64,000 bases of DNA from Virgibacillus profundi. Its GTDB lineage: Bacteria; Bacillota; Bacilli; Bacillales; Amphibacillaceae. Shown here piece by piece: positions 54,765 through 63,591 of the stretch. The notes beneath the pieces were generated by a model that made no database searches, had not been told where the DNA came from, and saw only the letters and a list, made by a program, of their open reading frames with translations. The stretch's first letter is position 1; each line of letters starts with the position of its first letter. Both the position numbers and the translations under genes were made by a program. The stretch lies in assembly GCF_002287375.1 (NCBI RefSeq), contig NZ_NPOA01000007.1, positions 62,001 through 126,000 on the forward strand. Direction: 5' to 3'.

Positions 54765-55958
54765 ATGATGGAAATTTTTGTTCGTTCCGGAGATACTTTT
54801 TGGTATTACAGTCAATTGTTTGGTATACCAATGATATTAATTGAAAGATCAAATCCTCAAATAGCGGCAAATCAACTGATGGTTGGTCAGCAAGTTCAAA
54901 TACCAGGGTATGTATTAAGTGGATATACAATTAAAGAAAATGATTCCCTATGGTCGATAGCCATCAATAATAATATCTCAATCGCCAGTTTATTATTGGT
55001 GAATCCGATGATTTCTGCAACCAATCTGCAAATCGGACAGGAAATATCAATTCCTCAGCAGATACGGGAGTTAATTGTTACAGATGTCAATAATTACACA
55101 TATGAAAAAATGCTCGCGGATATCCAGCAATTGCTAGCTGTTTATCCATTTATATTCAGGCAAACTATTGGCAGTTCTGTCATGGGTAAAGAATTAATAG
55201 AGTTACAAATAGGTACGGGAGAAAAACAAGTTCATCTAAATGGATCCTTTCATGCAAATGAATGGATTACAACACCGGTTATTATGAGTTTTATCAATGA
55301 ATATGCGCTTTCGTTAACGAATAATACACCAATTAGAGGTATATTTATGCTTCCTTTGTATATGGATACACTATTATCGATCGTACCAATGGTCAATCCG
55401 GATGGGGTGGATCTTGTATTAAAAGGATCCTCGGCAGCCGGCGAGCATCAGAATGAGGTATTGGCTATAAATAATCAGAACGAAGACTTTTCCAATTGGA
55501 AAGCAAATATAAATGGAGTGGACTTAAATAATCAATATCCTGCACTATGGGAAGTCGAGGCAGCACGAAAACCAACAACTCCACAGCCAAGAGACTATCC
55601 CGGTCCACACCCCCTGTCAGAGCCAGAGTCAATTGCCATGGCAGAATTAGCCAATTCAAGAGATTTTTTACGTGTAAATGCATTTCATACACAGGGTGAA
55701 GTAATATATTGGGGGTTTGAAGGTCTTGAACCACCTGTCTCAGAAGTAATTGTAAATGAATATGCCAGGGTTAGCGGTTACTTACCCGTACAATATATTG
55801 ACAGCTTTGCCGGCTATAAAGATTGGTTCATTCAGGAATTCAGGAGACCTGGATTCACTATCGAACTGGGAACCGGAATTAATCCATTACCAATTGGACA
55901 ATTTCCTGAAATCTATCAGGAAAGTCTGGGAATTATGCTGGCGAATTTATATTTATAA
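54765..55958 (+). CDS. yqgT: LysM gamma-D-glutamyl-meso-diaminopimelate peptidase (YqgT type)
   Basis: A 397-residue peptidoglycan peptidase with two N-terminal LysM domains (about residues 3-47 and 54-99) and an M14 zinc carboxypeptidase domain (about 115-395). Zinc ligands are in FHANEWITT near residue 165 and FHTQGE near 308; the catalytic glutamate is in FTIELGTG near 365. The homologous endopeptidase I of Lysinibacillus and YqgT of B. subtilis cut spore or cell-wall stem peptides at meso-diaminopimelate. No signal peptide, consistent with action inside the developing spore or mother cell. RBS AAGGGAGAG. Confidence 0.9.
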   Translation: MMEIFVRSGDTFWYYSQLFGIPMILIERSNPQIAANQLMVGQQVQIPGYVLSGYTIKENDSLWSIAINNNISIASLLLVNPMISATNLQIGQEISIPQQIRELIVTDVNNYTYEKMLADIQQLLAVYPFIFRQTIGSSVMGKELIELQIGTGEKQVHLNGSFHANEWITTPVIMSFINEYALSLTNNTPIRGIFMLPLYMDTLLSIVPMVNPDGVDLVLKGSSAAGEHQNEVLAINNQNEDFSNWKANINGVDLNNQYPALWEVEAARKPTTPQPRDYPGPHPLSEPESIAMAELANSRDFLRVNAFHTQGEVIYWGFEGLEPPVSEVIVNEYARVSGYLPVQYIDSFAGYKDWFIQEFRRPGFTIELGTGINPLPIGQFPEIYQESLGIMLANLYL

Positions 55959-55968
55959 ATATTTCTTT

Positions 55969-56520
55969 TCACGTATTCCATAAACATTTGATTGATGTAT
56001 TGTTTTTTTCATAATTAATTAAATATACATCCGGATTGTTTAACTCTTTCCACTGGTCAAAGCCAAAGTTTTTATCAAATTGGTGAATCAATAATGCTAA
56101 TAGATTTCCGTGACTGACTAAAATCACATTATTAATATTTTCATCATGATAAATGGATTCAAGTATTGGAGTTGCCCTTAGAATTGCATCATTGGCAGAT
56201 TCCCCCCCAGGTAAAGAATAATGATGATCATTAAAGGAATGTTCTAATACCTCCATCCAGTCATCAATCGGATCTTCACTTAATATACGCTCTTTTAATC
56301 GGTCATTAATTTCAATTTCAATATTTTCTTTTTCAGCATATGGTTTTATACTTTCAATTGCACGTAAATAGGGGCTTGAAATAATTTTATCGATTTTTGT
56401 TTGTTGTTCACTAAAAAAAACTGAAAGCAGATGAGCTTGCCTCATACCAATTGTTGTTAATGGTGAATCCTTATGTTGACCATCAGCAGTACAATGACGA
56501 ACAAAATAAATTTTTTTCAT
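55969..56520 (-). CDS. Histidine phosphatase family protein
   Basis: A 183-residue phosphatase of the phosphoglycerate mutase superfamily. The phosphohistidine motif is YFVRHCTADGQ at the N terminus (C in place of the usual G after RH, seen in a subgroup), the second histidine is in VSHGNLLALL near residue 140, and a conserved glutamate is in LPGGES near 100. Substrate unknown. Start ATG 56520; convergent with yqgT. Confidence 0.85.
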   Translation of the reverse strand: MKKIYFVRHCTADGQHKDSPLTTIGMRQAHLLSVFFSEQQTKIDKIISSPYLRAIESIKPYAEKENIEIEINDRLKERILSEDPIDDWMEVLEHSFNDHHYSLPGGESANDAILRATPILESIYHDENINNVILVSHGNLLALLIHQFDKNFGFDQWKELNNPDVYLINYEKNNTSIKCLWNT

Positions 56521-56623
56521 TTTGGATCATTCCCTTTTATTTGGATTATAGCTAGCTCTATTTAACTTTCGAAATAGTAAATAAATTATATCATCAATCG
56601 ACAAAATTATAAACCATATTCTT

Positions 56624-56656
56624 ATTAAAAATAACAGGGAGAATTCCCTGCTATTT
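56624..56656 (-). terminator. Terminator of the DUF6501-like gene
   Basis: On the minus strand ATAGCAGGGA pairs with TCCCTGTTAT, followed by TTTT; it overlaps the stop codon. Confidence 0.7.
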
Positions 56657-56857
56657 TATTTCTTTAAAATAATCTTTTAGAAAACCACCGATGCGTTCAC
56701 TATTATCAATTATAAAATAAAATTCATCTGTTTCATTTTTGACATCATATTTTTTTCCTGGTGTTAATTTATCATGTACAATAAATTTCTTAGCATCAGC
56801 ATGTACACATTCGATTTGTTTTATAGTGTCTCTGTCTTCCCAATTTAAATGTATCAT
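56651..56857 (-). CDS. Small protein of the DUF6501 type
   Basis: A 68-residue protein starting MIHLNWEDRDTIKQIECVHA with a conserved core (VHDKLTPGKKYDVKNETDEF ... IIDNSERIGGFLKDYF). I associate it with the DUF6501 family of Bacilli; function unknown. The frame reaches 56944 with a poorly conserved 29-residue extension containing two further ATG codons. I chose 56857 from the family start; GAGGACTGG is somewhat distant as an RBS, so the longer form is possible. Confidence 0.65.
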   Translation of the reverse strand: MIHLNWEDRDTIKQIECVHADAKKFIVHDKLTPGKKYDVKNETDEFYFIIDNSERIGGFLKDYFKEIK

Positions 56858-56974
56858 CTCTTTACCAGTCCTCAAATTTGTATTTATTTGTTTACATAAT
56901 AATATTACAGTTTTACTTTTGTTCATTATTTTGGCTTTTTTCACAAGCTTTGTTACTTTATAATCTTCGTAGTT

Positions 56975-57366
56975 GATAGAAAGTGCGAAGTAAAATCAAT
57001 AGTGATAATTTCATCAATCGCTACAGAAATACACTACGCTTTCCGCGGGTGGCTGATGAGCCTCCTCATGCTTCGCACTGCGGGGTCTCATCTAGGCCTC
57101 TGCTCCCGCAGGAGTCTTCGTGTATTTCCTTCGCTGAGAGGGTGTTTTGCAACTTCAAAAGGTGATTATTATTGATTGAATTAAACTATTACTACCTATT
57201 CTTATTATGGTTGATTGGAGCGTAGGGCAGTCGACTCCTGCGGGAAAAGCACGAGTCTGAAGACCCCGCAGCGGTGGTCTTCTGCGAGGAGGCTGAGGCC
57301 GTGCCCGCGGAAAGCGACTGCCCGAAGCGGAAATCAACGGAGCAGTTACGTCGCATTTTATATCTT
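56975..57366. repeat. Inverted-arm repeat element, copy 2
   Basis: Same plan and length as 6915-7300. Left arm is about 57020-57143 and right arm about 57215-57335, inverted to each other, with shared words GACTCCTGCGGGAAA, GACCCCGCAG and GAGGAGGCTGA. The outer ends GATAGAAAGTGCGAAGTA and, inverted, GATATAAAATGCGACGTAA frame it. The spacer between arms is A+T-rich. It fills the gap between the DUF6501-like gene and msrAB and has no coding capacity. Confidence 0.8.
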
Positions 57367-57399
57367 TCGTGACAAAAAAATACTATTTAAAAACAGATA

Positions 57400-58359
57400 T
57401 TATTTAAAGAGGTATAAGTATTTTTCATACCCTTTTTCTACCATTTCTTCTTTTGGAATAAAATGCATGGCAGCGGAATTCATGCAATAACGCAGACCGC
57501 CAGCTTCTTTTGGTCCATCTTCAAATACATGTCCTAGATGGGAGTCTGCTGATTTGCTTCTTACTTCTGTTCGAATCATACCATGTGTTGAATCTGTCTT
57601 CTCTGTTACTTGATAGTTGTCTACAGGCTTTGTAAAGCTTGGCCAACCGCAGTTCGCATCAAATTTATCCTTTGAAGAAAACAATACTTCACCGGAAATT
57701 AAATCAATATAAATACCTTCTTTTTCATTATCCCAATATTCATTTTGGAACGGTCTTTCTGTACCATTTTCCTGCGTTACAACATATTGAATTGGTGTTA
57801 ACTGCTTTTTTAAGTCTGCTTTATCTACTTTTTGTTTCCAGTTATTATTAATAAAATCTTCCCTCCCCGATCCTTTTTTATATAATCGATAATGAAAAGA
57901 TTGTTTTTTATAGTAATCCTGATGATTTTCTTCAGCTTTATAAAAAGTTTTAGCCGGAATAACCCCTGTTACAATTGGTTTTGTAAACCTGCCACTGGCT
58001 TCTATTTTCTGTTTGGAATTCTCCGCTGTTATTTTTTGTTCTTCATTATGGTAGAAAATAGCGGTTTGATATGATTCACCCCTATCGTGAAACTGCCCAC
58101 CGGCATCTGTTGGATCAATTTGCTGCCAAAATGTATTGACTAATTCTTCATATGACATAATGGTCGGATCAAATGTGATCTGAACTGCTTCCAGATGACC
58201 AGTGGTATTTGAGCATATCTGTTCATACGTTGGATTTTCGATGGTACCACCTGTATATCCTGAAACAACATCTACTATCCCAGGTCGTTCGTCAAATGGT
58301 TCCACCATACACCAAAAACATCCACCGGCAAATGTAGCTACTTCATTATTTTTAGTCAT
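57400..58359 (-). CDS. msrAB: Fused peptide methionine sulfoxide reductase MsrA/MsrB
   Basis: A 319-residue fusion repairing both methionine sulfoxide isomers. MsrA domain (about 1-165) has the catalytic cysteine in [11 protein letters not shown] near residue 13. MsrB domain (about 180-315) has its catalytic cysteine in [13 protein letters not shown] near 297 and CGWPSF near 239. The MsrB half lacks the two CxxC zinc pairs, so it is the zinc-free form. No signal peptide. ATG start at 58359 with GGAGGTATTAAC upstream. B. subtilis keeps msrA and msrB as separate adjacent genes. Confidence 0.95.
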   Translation of the reverse strand: MTKNNEVATFAGGCFWCMVEPFDERPGIVDVVSGYTGGTIENPTYEQICSNTTGHLEAVQITFDPTIMSYEELVNTFWQQIDPTDAGGQFHDRGESYQTAIFYHNEEQKITAENSKQKIEASGRFTKPIVTGVIPAKTFYKAEENHQDYYKKQSFHYRLYKKGSGREDFINNNWKQKVDKADLKKQLTPIQYVVTQENGTERPFQNEYWDNEKEGIYIDLISGEVLFSSKDKFDANCGWPSFTKPVDNYQVTEKTDSTHGMIRTEVRSKSADSHLGHVFEDGPKEAGGLRYCMNSAAMHFIPKEEMVEKGYEKYLYLFK

Positions 58360-58440
58360 GTTAATACCTCCAAAGCCAGATTTATTTGTATCTCTATTTT
58401 TTCGTTAATTGGACTAAAAATCAAGTTGAATGACTTATAA

Positions 58441-58908
58441 CTATATAAATAATTTTGGTGTTGACATACCATTATCATTATTTGGTTTGAATGCTGTATC
58501 ATTTTCTGCATCATTTTGGGAAATATACTGATCTCCCTGAACCGCTTGTTCCTCCTTATCTTCAACTAACTCCTCATCTGTACTTTCTATTTCTTTAAAA
58601 GCTTTTATCATTTTATACATTGCAGGTAAATTTTTAACCATTGGTCCATATTCCTTTACGATTGGAGCAGTTGATTCGACCACCTTTAATACTTGCTGTA
58701 CATTTGTTAATGTTTTGGAAAGACCTCCTACTCCTTTATTGACTATGTTGGCAGAGGCTTGTGGTTGTGTAAAATGCTGCACCATGCTTTGAATATTATT
58801 TCTCTGTGTGGGTTGGCTTAAACCCCGGTTTGGAAACATAGAGTTATTTGAACCTTGTTGCATAGGGCCGGGATTAAAACTTCTTGGACGTTGCTTTGGA
58901 AACAACAT
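58441..58908 (-). CDS. yqfQ: VrrA/YqfQ family protein
   Basis: A 155-residue protein beginning MLFPKQRPRSFNPGP with a proline/glutamine/asparagine-rich N-terminal third. A conserved helical middle (NKGVGGLSKTLTNVQQVLKV ... KEYGPMVKNLPAMYKMIKAF) precedes an acidic variable tail. This is the plan of B. subtilis YqfQ and B. anthracis VrrA, spore-associated proteins of unclear role. ATG 58908 follows AAAAGGGGG; an upstream in-frame ATG at 58935 lacks a site. Confidence 0.8.
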   Translation of the reverse strand: MLFPKQRPRSFNPGPMQQGSNNSMFPNRGLSQPTQRNNIQSMVQHFTQPQASANIVNKGVGGLSKTLTNVQQVLKVVESTAPIVKEYGPMVKNLPAMYKMIKAFKEIESTDEELVEDKEEQAVQGDQYISQNDAENDTAFKPNNDNGMSTPKLFI

Positions 58909-59309
58909 GAATATCCCCCTTTTACTATTTGTCACTTTAGATTATTGTACGTGGTTATTTTAAAAAAGTGTAGGCTATACCCTCTATAATATAGAGTAGA
59001 TTTAAAAACCTGGATTTCAAGAAAAAATCTCCATTTTTTTGCCAGACTTTTTGAATATCTACTATTAGTTTATTCTTTATAATATTTTAAATAATGATTT
59101 ATTTCCCGGGTAACCGCAAAAGATTACAAATTCCTACACGTGTCGCAGTTTTTGGCGAAATTGGAATTATAACTCGTTATTCCCTTTTACGATCTTAATT
59201 CAGTTGTATTTATAATTTTACAATAATTGATCAAACGTTTGTTTGAAAATTACTTTATGCTAATTACACTGTATGCTCCCTGCTTTTAACAGCTTTTTAT
59301 ATTTAGATA
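58909..59309. other. Intergenic stretch with one small dyad
   Basis: About 400 A+T-rich bases without a supported gene. TCAAAC-GTTT-GTTTGA at 59231-59246 is a 6-4-6 inverted repeat that could be an operator; no regulator is adjacent. The remainder shows nothing I can name. Confidence 0.4.
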
Positions 59310-59338
59310 TTGTTTAAGAACCTATGTTCGTGTATAGT
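59310..59338 (+). promoter_or_regulatory. LexA-controlled promoter of the yolD-like gene
   Basis: TTGTTT (59310-59315), 17 bases, TATAGT (59333-59338). The spacer holds AGAACCTATGTTCG (59317-59330), one mismatch from the Bacillus LexA box CGAAC-N4-GTTCG. The box lies exactly between -35 and -10, where a repressor blocks polymerase. Confidence 0.75.
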
Positions 59339-59358
59339 TGTAATGAGGTGATAATGAG

Positions 59359-59688
59359 ATGCAACAAGATAGGGGTTCGATCAAATGGACATCATTAATG
59401 TTGCCGGAGCATGTAGATTTACTGAGGAACTTATGGCAGGAGGACAAAAAAACAAGCAAACCAATCCTTGATCCTCAGGAAATTGAAATAATAAATGATC
59501 AATTAATTTATGCATATAAACAGCAGCATTCTGTTGCACTAACTGTTTATAAAGATCATGCAGTAAATGATTATATTGGGACAATAATTAAATTGGATAA
59601 AAATACAAATCATGTTAGTTTACAGCTGAATAAATATGAAGAAGTAACTGTTAATTTTAAAAATATTATATCGATCTCGCCAAAATAA
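59359..59688 (+). CDS. YolD-like protein
   Basis: A 109-residue protein with the family signature DRGSIKWTSLMLPEHVDLLRN at the start and a beta-rich second half (IGTIIKLDKNTNHVSLQL). YolD-like proteins usually accompany Y-family translesion polymerases (yolD-uvrX, yqjX-yqjW in B. subtilis) and are SOS induced. Here the gene stands alone, but the LexA box in its promoter supports an SOS role. ATG follows GAGGTGATAATGAG. A bidirectional terminator follows. Confidence 0.85.
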   Translation: MQQDRGSIKWTSLMLPEHVDLLRNLWQEDKKTSKPILDPQEIEIINDQLIYAYKQQHSVALTVYKDHAVNDYIGTIIKLDKNTNHVSLQLNKYEEVTVNFKNIISISPK

Positions 59689-59690
59689 AT

Positions 59691-59717
59691 AAACAGCGCT
59701 TAAATCAAGCGCTGTTT
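59691..59717. terminator. Bidirectional terminator between yolD-like gene and yozE
   Basis: Perfect 11-bp stem AAACAGCGCTT/AAGCGCTGTTT with a 5-base loop between convergent genes. Confidence 0.85.
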
Positions 59718-59720
59718 AAA

Positions 59721-59939
59721 TCAATCTTTCTTTAGTTTGAATACTTCCCATAGTTCATCAAATACAACTAAAGCATTGGCAAAAGGACTATTCCATTCCA
59801 GATAATTGCTTACTTCATCATAATCATCCGAGTGTTTAGGGAAATCATGATCAAAAAACGCCCAGTCAGCTAACCGGCTTTTATCATCCGGCTTCTTTTT
59901 CCCTCTAAATGTCATTAAAAATTGATAAAATGACCGCAT
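59721..59939 (-). CDS. yozE: YozE family protein (UPF0346)
   Basis: A 72-residue protein matching B. subtilis YozE: MRSFYQFLMTFRG at the start, DHDFPKHSDDYDEVSNYLE in the middle and FDELWEVF near the end. The fold is a SAM-like helical bundle; function unknown. The last gene of the tat-side minus run, 15 bases after the tatC stop. Confidence 0.85.
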   Translation of the reverse strand: MRSFYQFLMTFRGKKKPDDKSRLADWAFFDHDFPKHSDDYDEVSNYLEWNSPFANALVVFDELWEVFKLKKD

Positions 59940-59954
59940 ATCCTCACCCCATCA

Positions 59955-60716
59955 TTAAAAGCTATCCTCTTCCATAATTTTTTGATGTTTACGAAGTTTT
60001 TTACGATAAACAATCGCTGCCAGATAAATGCTAATTTCATAAAGAATAATCAATGGTACTGCAACAACAATCTGCAGTATAAAATCAGGTGGGGTTACAA
60101 TTGTTCCAATAATAATCAGTATTAAATATGCATATTTTCTTGTTTTTCTCATGAAGTCAGGTGTAAGTATACCCAGGCTCGTCAGAAACATTGCAAACAT
60201 TGGTATTTCAAAAAGTACTGCAAAGGGCAGCGTTATACGTAATAAAAACTTAAAATATTTATCTACTGTAAACATTTCATTGAACATACCATCATTCAAA
60301 GAAAGTAAAAATGGCATGATTAATTTAATAAACATAATATATCCAAAAACTAATCCACCTATGAACAGCAGGAAGATTGCAGGGATATATGCGAGTGAAG
60401 CTTTTCTTTCATTAGGCTTTAGGCCAGGCTTTATGAAAGCCCAAATCTGATATGCCAAAAGAGGAAGTGTTCCTGTGATTGCAACCAGTCCTGCCATTGT
60501 AAAATGAATCCATATAATTTCACCAGGACTAATAACTGTTAATTTAAAGTCTAGATCATTAACAAAAAACCAATATATATCTTTAACATATATAAAACCA
60601 ACGATAAAAAACAAGATAAAGAAAACAGCTGTTACAATAAGTCTGTTCCTCATCTCAGATAGATGTCCAACTAGATTCATTTCTTTTTCATTGTCGAATT
60701 GTTCTTCTTCAGACAT
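59955..60716 (-). CDS. tatC: Twin-arginine translocase subunit TatC
   Basis: A 253-residue membrane protein with six helices that recognises twin-arginine signals. MNLVGHLSEMRNRLIVT near residue 12 is the conserved N-terminal cytoplasmic segment, and FEIPMFAMFLTSLGILTPDFMRKTRKY near residue 160 the conserved periplasm-proximal region. The frame opens at 60746, but ATG 60716 with GGGAG nine bases ahead is the better start. Operon order on the minus strand is tatA, tatA, tatC. Confidence 0.94.
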   Translation of the reverse strand: MSEEEQFDNEKEMNLVGHLSEMRNRLIVTAVFFILFFIVGFIYVKDIYWFFVNDLDFKLTVISPGEIIWIHFTMAGLVAITGTLPLLAYQIWAFIKPGLKPNERKASLAYIPAIFLLFIGGLVFGYIMFIKLIMPFLLSLNDGMFNEMFTVDKYFKFLLRITLPFAVLFEIPMFAMFLTSLGILTPDFMRKTRKYAYLILIIIGTIVTPPDFILQIVVAVPLIILYEISIYLAAIVYRKKLRKHQKIMEEDSF

Positions 60717-60753
60717 TCCTTTACACTCCCTAACGCATAAGCGCAAAAGAAGA

Positions 60754-60774
60754 TGTAAGGTTAATGCCCTTACA
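60754..60774 (-). other. Hairpin between tatA and tatC
   Basis: TGTAAGG (60754-60760) pairs with CCTTACA (60768-60774) over a 7-base loop, with no T run. It lies within the operon and could adjust the tatA-to-tatC ratio. Confidence 0.35.
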
Positions 60775-60796
60775 CCTTCATCAAATTCACTTTAAA

Positions 60797-60838
60797 AGGT
60801 TGTTCAAAAAGTCTGGTAAATTTGAACACGCACTTTAA
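60797..60838 (-). repeat. Two joined ends of the 220-bp repeat, interior deleted
   Basis: 60797-60820 matches the complement of the right end of the element at 9470-9690 at 22 of 24 bases. 60821-60838 matches the complement of its left end at 17 of 18. The roughly 180-base interior is absent. It follows directly after the stop codon of the short tatA gene. Confidence 0.75.
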
Positions 60839-61018
60839 TTACTTTTTATTTTCATTACTGCTTGTTTCATCGCCAACAATATCTTTTGTAGCATTCTTAA
60901 ATTCTTTTAGCGAGCTGCCAAAAGCCTTGCCGATTTCCGGGAGCTTTGACGGTCCAAAGATCACTAATGCAACAACCAAAATTAAAATTAATCCTGGAAT
61001 GCCTATACTACTAAACAT
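60839..61018 (-). CDS. tatA: Twin-arginine translocase subunit TatA, short copy
   Basis: A 59-residue protein reading [20 protein letters not shown] then [20 protein letters not shown]: one membrane helix, the FGP hinge and an amphipathic helix, with a short charged tail ([10 protein letters not shown]). TatA forms the protein-conducting oligomer recruited by TatC. ATG 61018. It lies 17 bases after the second tatA-like gene. A repeat remnant starts at its stop codon, so its tail may have been changed by that insertion. Confidence 0.9.
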   Translation of the reverse strand: MFSSIGIPGLILILVVALVIFGPSKLPEIGKAFGSSLKEFKNATKDIVGDETSSNENKK

Positions 61019-61035
61019 TTAAATCACTCCAATAG

Positions 61036-61242
61036 TTATTTGCTTTCCTCATCTTTAACAAGTGTTTTCGCTTCTTTAATTTCATCAGAGGCATCACGCG
61101 TTAAATCCTGGGCCGAACTTTTGAATTCACGCAGTGTCTGTCCAGCAGCCTTGCCGATTTCCGGAAGCTTTTTTGGACCAAAAATAACTAATGCTATAAT
61201 TAAAATCAAAATTAATCCTGGTATTCCTATACTGGATAACAT
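61036..61242 (-). CDS. tatA: Twin-arginine translocase subunit TatA, long copy
   Basis: A 68-residue TatA paralogue, [20 protein letters not shown] then [20 protein letters not shown], with a longer charged tail ([20 protein letters not shown]). The first 40 residues are nearly the same as in the neighbouring copy, so the pair arose by tandem duplication. ATG 61242 follows AGAAGGTG. First gene of the tatA-tatA-tatC operon. Confidence 0.92.
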   Translation of the reverse strand: MLSSIGIPGLILILIIALVIFGPKKLPEIGKAAGQTLREFKSSAQDLTRDASDEIKEAKTLVKDEESK

Positions 61243-61379
61243 AAGTACACCTTCTTTGTAAGTTAGTATTAATTATAATGCATACTTGAAAAAACATCAG
61301 TATATTTCCTAAAAAATACACATAACGTTCATAATTGACTAAACTGTAATCGTGTCTAGTTTAACACGTTATTCCAATA

Positions 61380-61967
61380 TTAAACAAGCCATAATGATTT
61401 TGCCTCTTCATAGTGTGATGGTTTGTTCATATTAAAAAAATGCCTTTGTAAAAGTTCATCTGAAATTTGACCAAAGTCATGTATAAAATTAACATGGACA
61501 TCATCAAAGAAACTTTTCACTTTACGTACATCTTTATTTAAATTTCCTTGAATTTTTGGCAGTACATTCTTTTTATAGATTCCGGAAAGTGGATGCAGTT
61601 GATCATCAAAAACAGGAACCACTGCATCATAGTATTCCAATTGATTTAATAAATACTCATATACCTTCCCACTAATTAAAGGCATATCACATGCTGCAAT
61701 TATAAATGCATCTGCATTTTTATGATACATAGCTGTTTCGAATCCTGCTAATGGCCCTTTATCTATATACCTGTCACTGTAAATTTCCAAATTAAGAAAT
61801 TTGTACACAGAAGGTTCATTGGCAATAACGATAACTTCATCCGTATATGTTTGAAGCTCGTTTGCGATATGTTCAATCACTGTTTGATTTCCCAGTTTCA
61901 GCAAAGATTTATTTGTTCCCATTCTGGAGGATTTTCCACCAGAAAGAATAACCCCACAAATATGCAT
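61380..61967 (-). CDS. mobA: Molybdenum cofactor guanylyltransferase MobA
   Basis: A 195-residue nucleotidyltransferase that adds GMP to molybdopterin. The GTP-binding N terminus ILSGGKSSRMGTNKSLL is intact, with DKGPLAGFETA near residue 72 and AACDMPLIS near 93. The bis-MGD it helps make is the cofactor of NarG encoded 10 kb away. The frame opens at 61985, but ATG 61967 has GAGGAGAGG ahead. It follows dfrA closely and probably shares a transcript with thyA-dfrA. Confidence 0.92.
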   Translation of the reverse strand: MHICGVILSGGKSSRMGTNKSLLKLGNQTVIEHIANELQTYTDEVIVIANEPSVYKFLNLEIYSDRYIDKGPLAGFETAMYHKNADAFIIAACDMPLISGKVYEYLLNQLEYYDAVVPVFDDQLHPLSGIYKKNVLPKIQGNLNKDVRKVKSFFDDVHVNFIHDFGQISDELLQRHFFNMNKPSHYEEAKSLWLV

Positions 61968-61984
61968 AGCCTCTCCTCTATCCA

Positions 61985-62473
61985 TTATTTTCGATCATAT
62001 TGTAAAAAGTAATAATCGTACGGGTTTGTATCATTCTTTTCCCCTTTTACTTTTGAAGTTAAATCCCATTGTTCTGCCGGAAATCCAGGAAAGTATGTAT
62101 CACCATCAAATGCTTCGTCAATATAAGTAATGTACATTCGATCAGCGTAATCTAAAATTTGTTCAAATATATTTCCCCCACCGATGACGAAATACTCTTT
62201 ATCTGGATTGGATTTACTCCATTCTTTTATAGTTTTCAAATCATTAATTACTTTAACATTTTCTGGGAAGCCTGACTGTTTCTTAGTGATAATAACATTT
62301 TCTCTATTTGGTAATGCTCCGCCCATGGATTCAAATGTTTTCCTTCCCATAATAACGGTCTGACCGGTTGTTTTTTCTTTAAAGAAACGCAAATCCTTCG
62401 GCAAGCGCCAGGGTAAATCTTTATTAAGCCCGATTACATTATTTTTGTCCATAGCTAATAACAGTGATATCAA
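61985..62473 (-). CDS. dfrA: Dihydrofolate reductase
   Basis: A 162-residue enzyme reducing dihydrofolate with NADPH. ISLLLAMDKNNVIGLNKDLPWRLPKDLRFF carries the substrate-pocket residues, with GRKTFESMG near 45 and FVIGGGNIFEQ near 97. It lies 23 bases after thyA, the usual partner, as thymidylate synthase produces dihydrofolate. Confidence 0.95.
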   Translation of the reverse strand: MISLLLAMDKNNVIGLNKDLPWRLPKDLRFFKEKTTGQTVIMGRKTFESMGGALPNRENVIITKKQSGFPENVKVINDLKTIKEWSKSNPDKEYFVIGGGNIFEQILDYADRMYITYIDEAFDGDTYFPGFPAEQWDLTSKVKGEKNDTNPYDYYFLQYDRK

Positions 62474-62496
62474 AGCAGAAAACCCTCCTTATATTT

Positions 62497-63453
62497 TTAC
62501 ACAGCAATTGGTGCTTTAATTGTTGGATGTGGATGATAATCAATTATTTCAAAATCATTCAACTCAAAATCAAAAATGCTAGTCTTATCCTGATTAATTT
62601 CAAGCTGTGGTAATGACCGTACTTCACGATTGAGTTGAGTATTTACCTGCTCCACGTGGTTTGCGTATATATGTGTGTCTCCCAATGTATGAACAAACTC
62701 CCCTACTTCCAGATTACATTCATGGGCGATTAAATAGGTTAACAATGCATAGCTCGCAATATTAAATGGTACCCCCAAAAACACATCTGCACTTCGCTGG
62801 TATAGCTGGCATGACAATTTCCCATCAGCTACATAGAACTGAAATAAAGTATGACATGGAGGCAAAGCCATATTCGGTACATCTTCCGGATTCCAGGCGG
62901 AGACAATATGACGGCGTGAATCCGGGTTGTTACGGATTGCATCAATCACTTCTTTCAATTGATCAATTGTTTCATTTCTAGATGTCTTCCACTCTCTCCA
63001 CTGTTTTCCATATACTGAACCCAGATCCCCAAAATTACGAGCAAAATCATCATCATTAAGAATTTTTTCTTTAAAAATTGCCATCTGTTCCTGATATTGT
63101 TCATTGAAAACAGGATCTTTCTGACTGCGAATGCCGAAATCGGACATATCCGGACCGGAATATTCAGTGCTATTCACCCATTTTACAAAAGCCCATTCAT
63201 TCCAGATATTATTATTATTTTGCAGCAGATAGCGGATATTTGTGTCCCCCTTTATAAACCAGAGAAGTTCGCTTGCAACTAATCGAAATGGGACTTTTTT
63301 TGTAGTAAGTAAAGGAAAACCCTCTTTTAAATCAAATCGCATTTGATGACCGAATACCGAATATGTGCCGGTTTTTGTCCGGTCTTCCTTCTTTTCACCA
63401 TTTTCTAATATATGTTTACATAAATTTAAGTATGCTTGTTCGCCTTTAACCAT
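62497..63453 (-). CDS. thyA: Thymidylate synthase ThyA, long form
   Basis: A 318-residue enzyme methylating dUMP with methylene-tetrahydrofolate. The catalytic cysteine is in [13 protein letters not shown] near residue 200; [17 protein letters not shown] near 220 and [13 protein letters not shown] near 258 bind nucleotide and folate. The length matches the Lactobacillus-type form with an insert (about residues 85-135). The frame opens at 63474, but ATG 63453 follows GGAGGGG. Confidence 0.95.
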   Translation of the reverse strand: MVKGEQAYLNLCKHILENGEKKEDRTKTGTYSVFGHQMRFDLKEGFPLLTTKKVPFRLVASELLWFIKGDTNIRYLLQNNNNIWNEWAFVKWVNSTEYSGPDMSDFGIRSQKDPVFNEQYQEQMAIFKEKILNDDDFARNFGDLGSVYGKQWREWKTSRNETIDQLKEVIDAIRNNPDSRRHIVSAWNPEDVPNMALPPCHTLFQFYVADGKLSCQLYQRSADVFLGVPFNIASYALLTYLIAHECNLEVGEFVHTLGDTHIYANHVEQVNTQLNREVRSLPQLEINQDKTSIFDFELNDFEIIDYHPHPTIKAPIAV

Positions 63454-63591
63454 ATAATCCCCTCCAGCTATCACGCTTTTTTGCTTTGTTTTATCGCATT
63501 TATTGTAACATAAAACACTCCCGGACTTTTAACAAAAGATAGGAAAACAATCAGTTTGGAGAAAAAGATATACCTCCAAACTGATTGTTCA

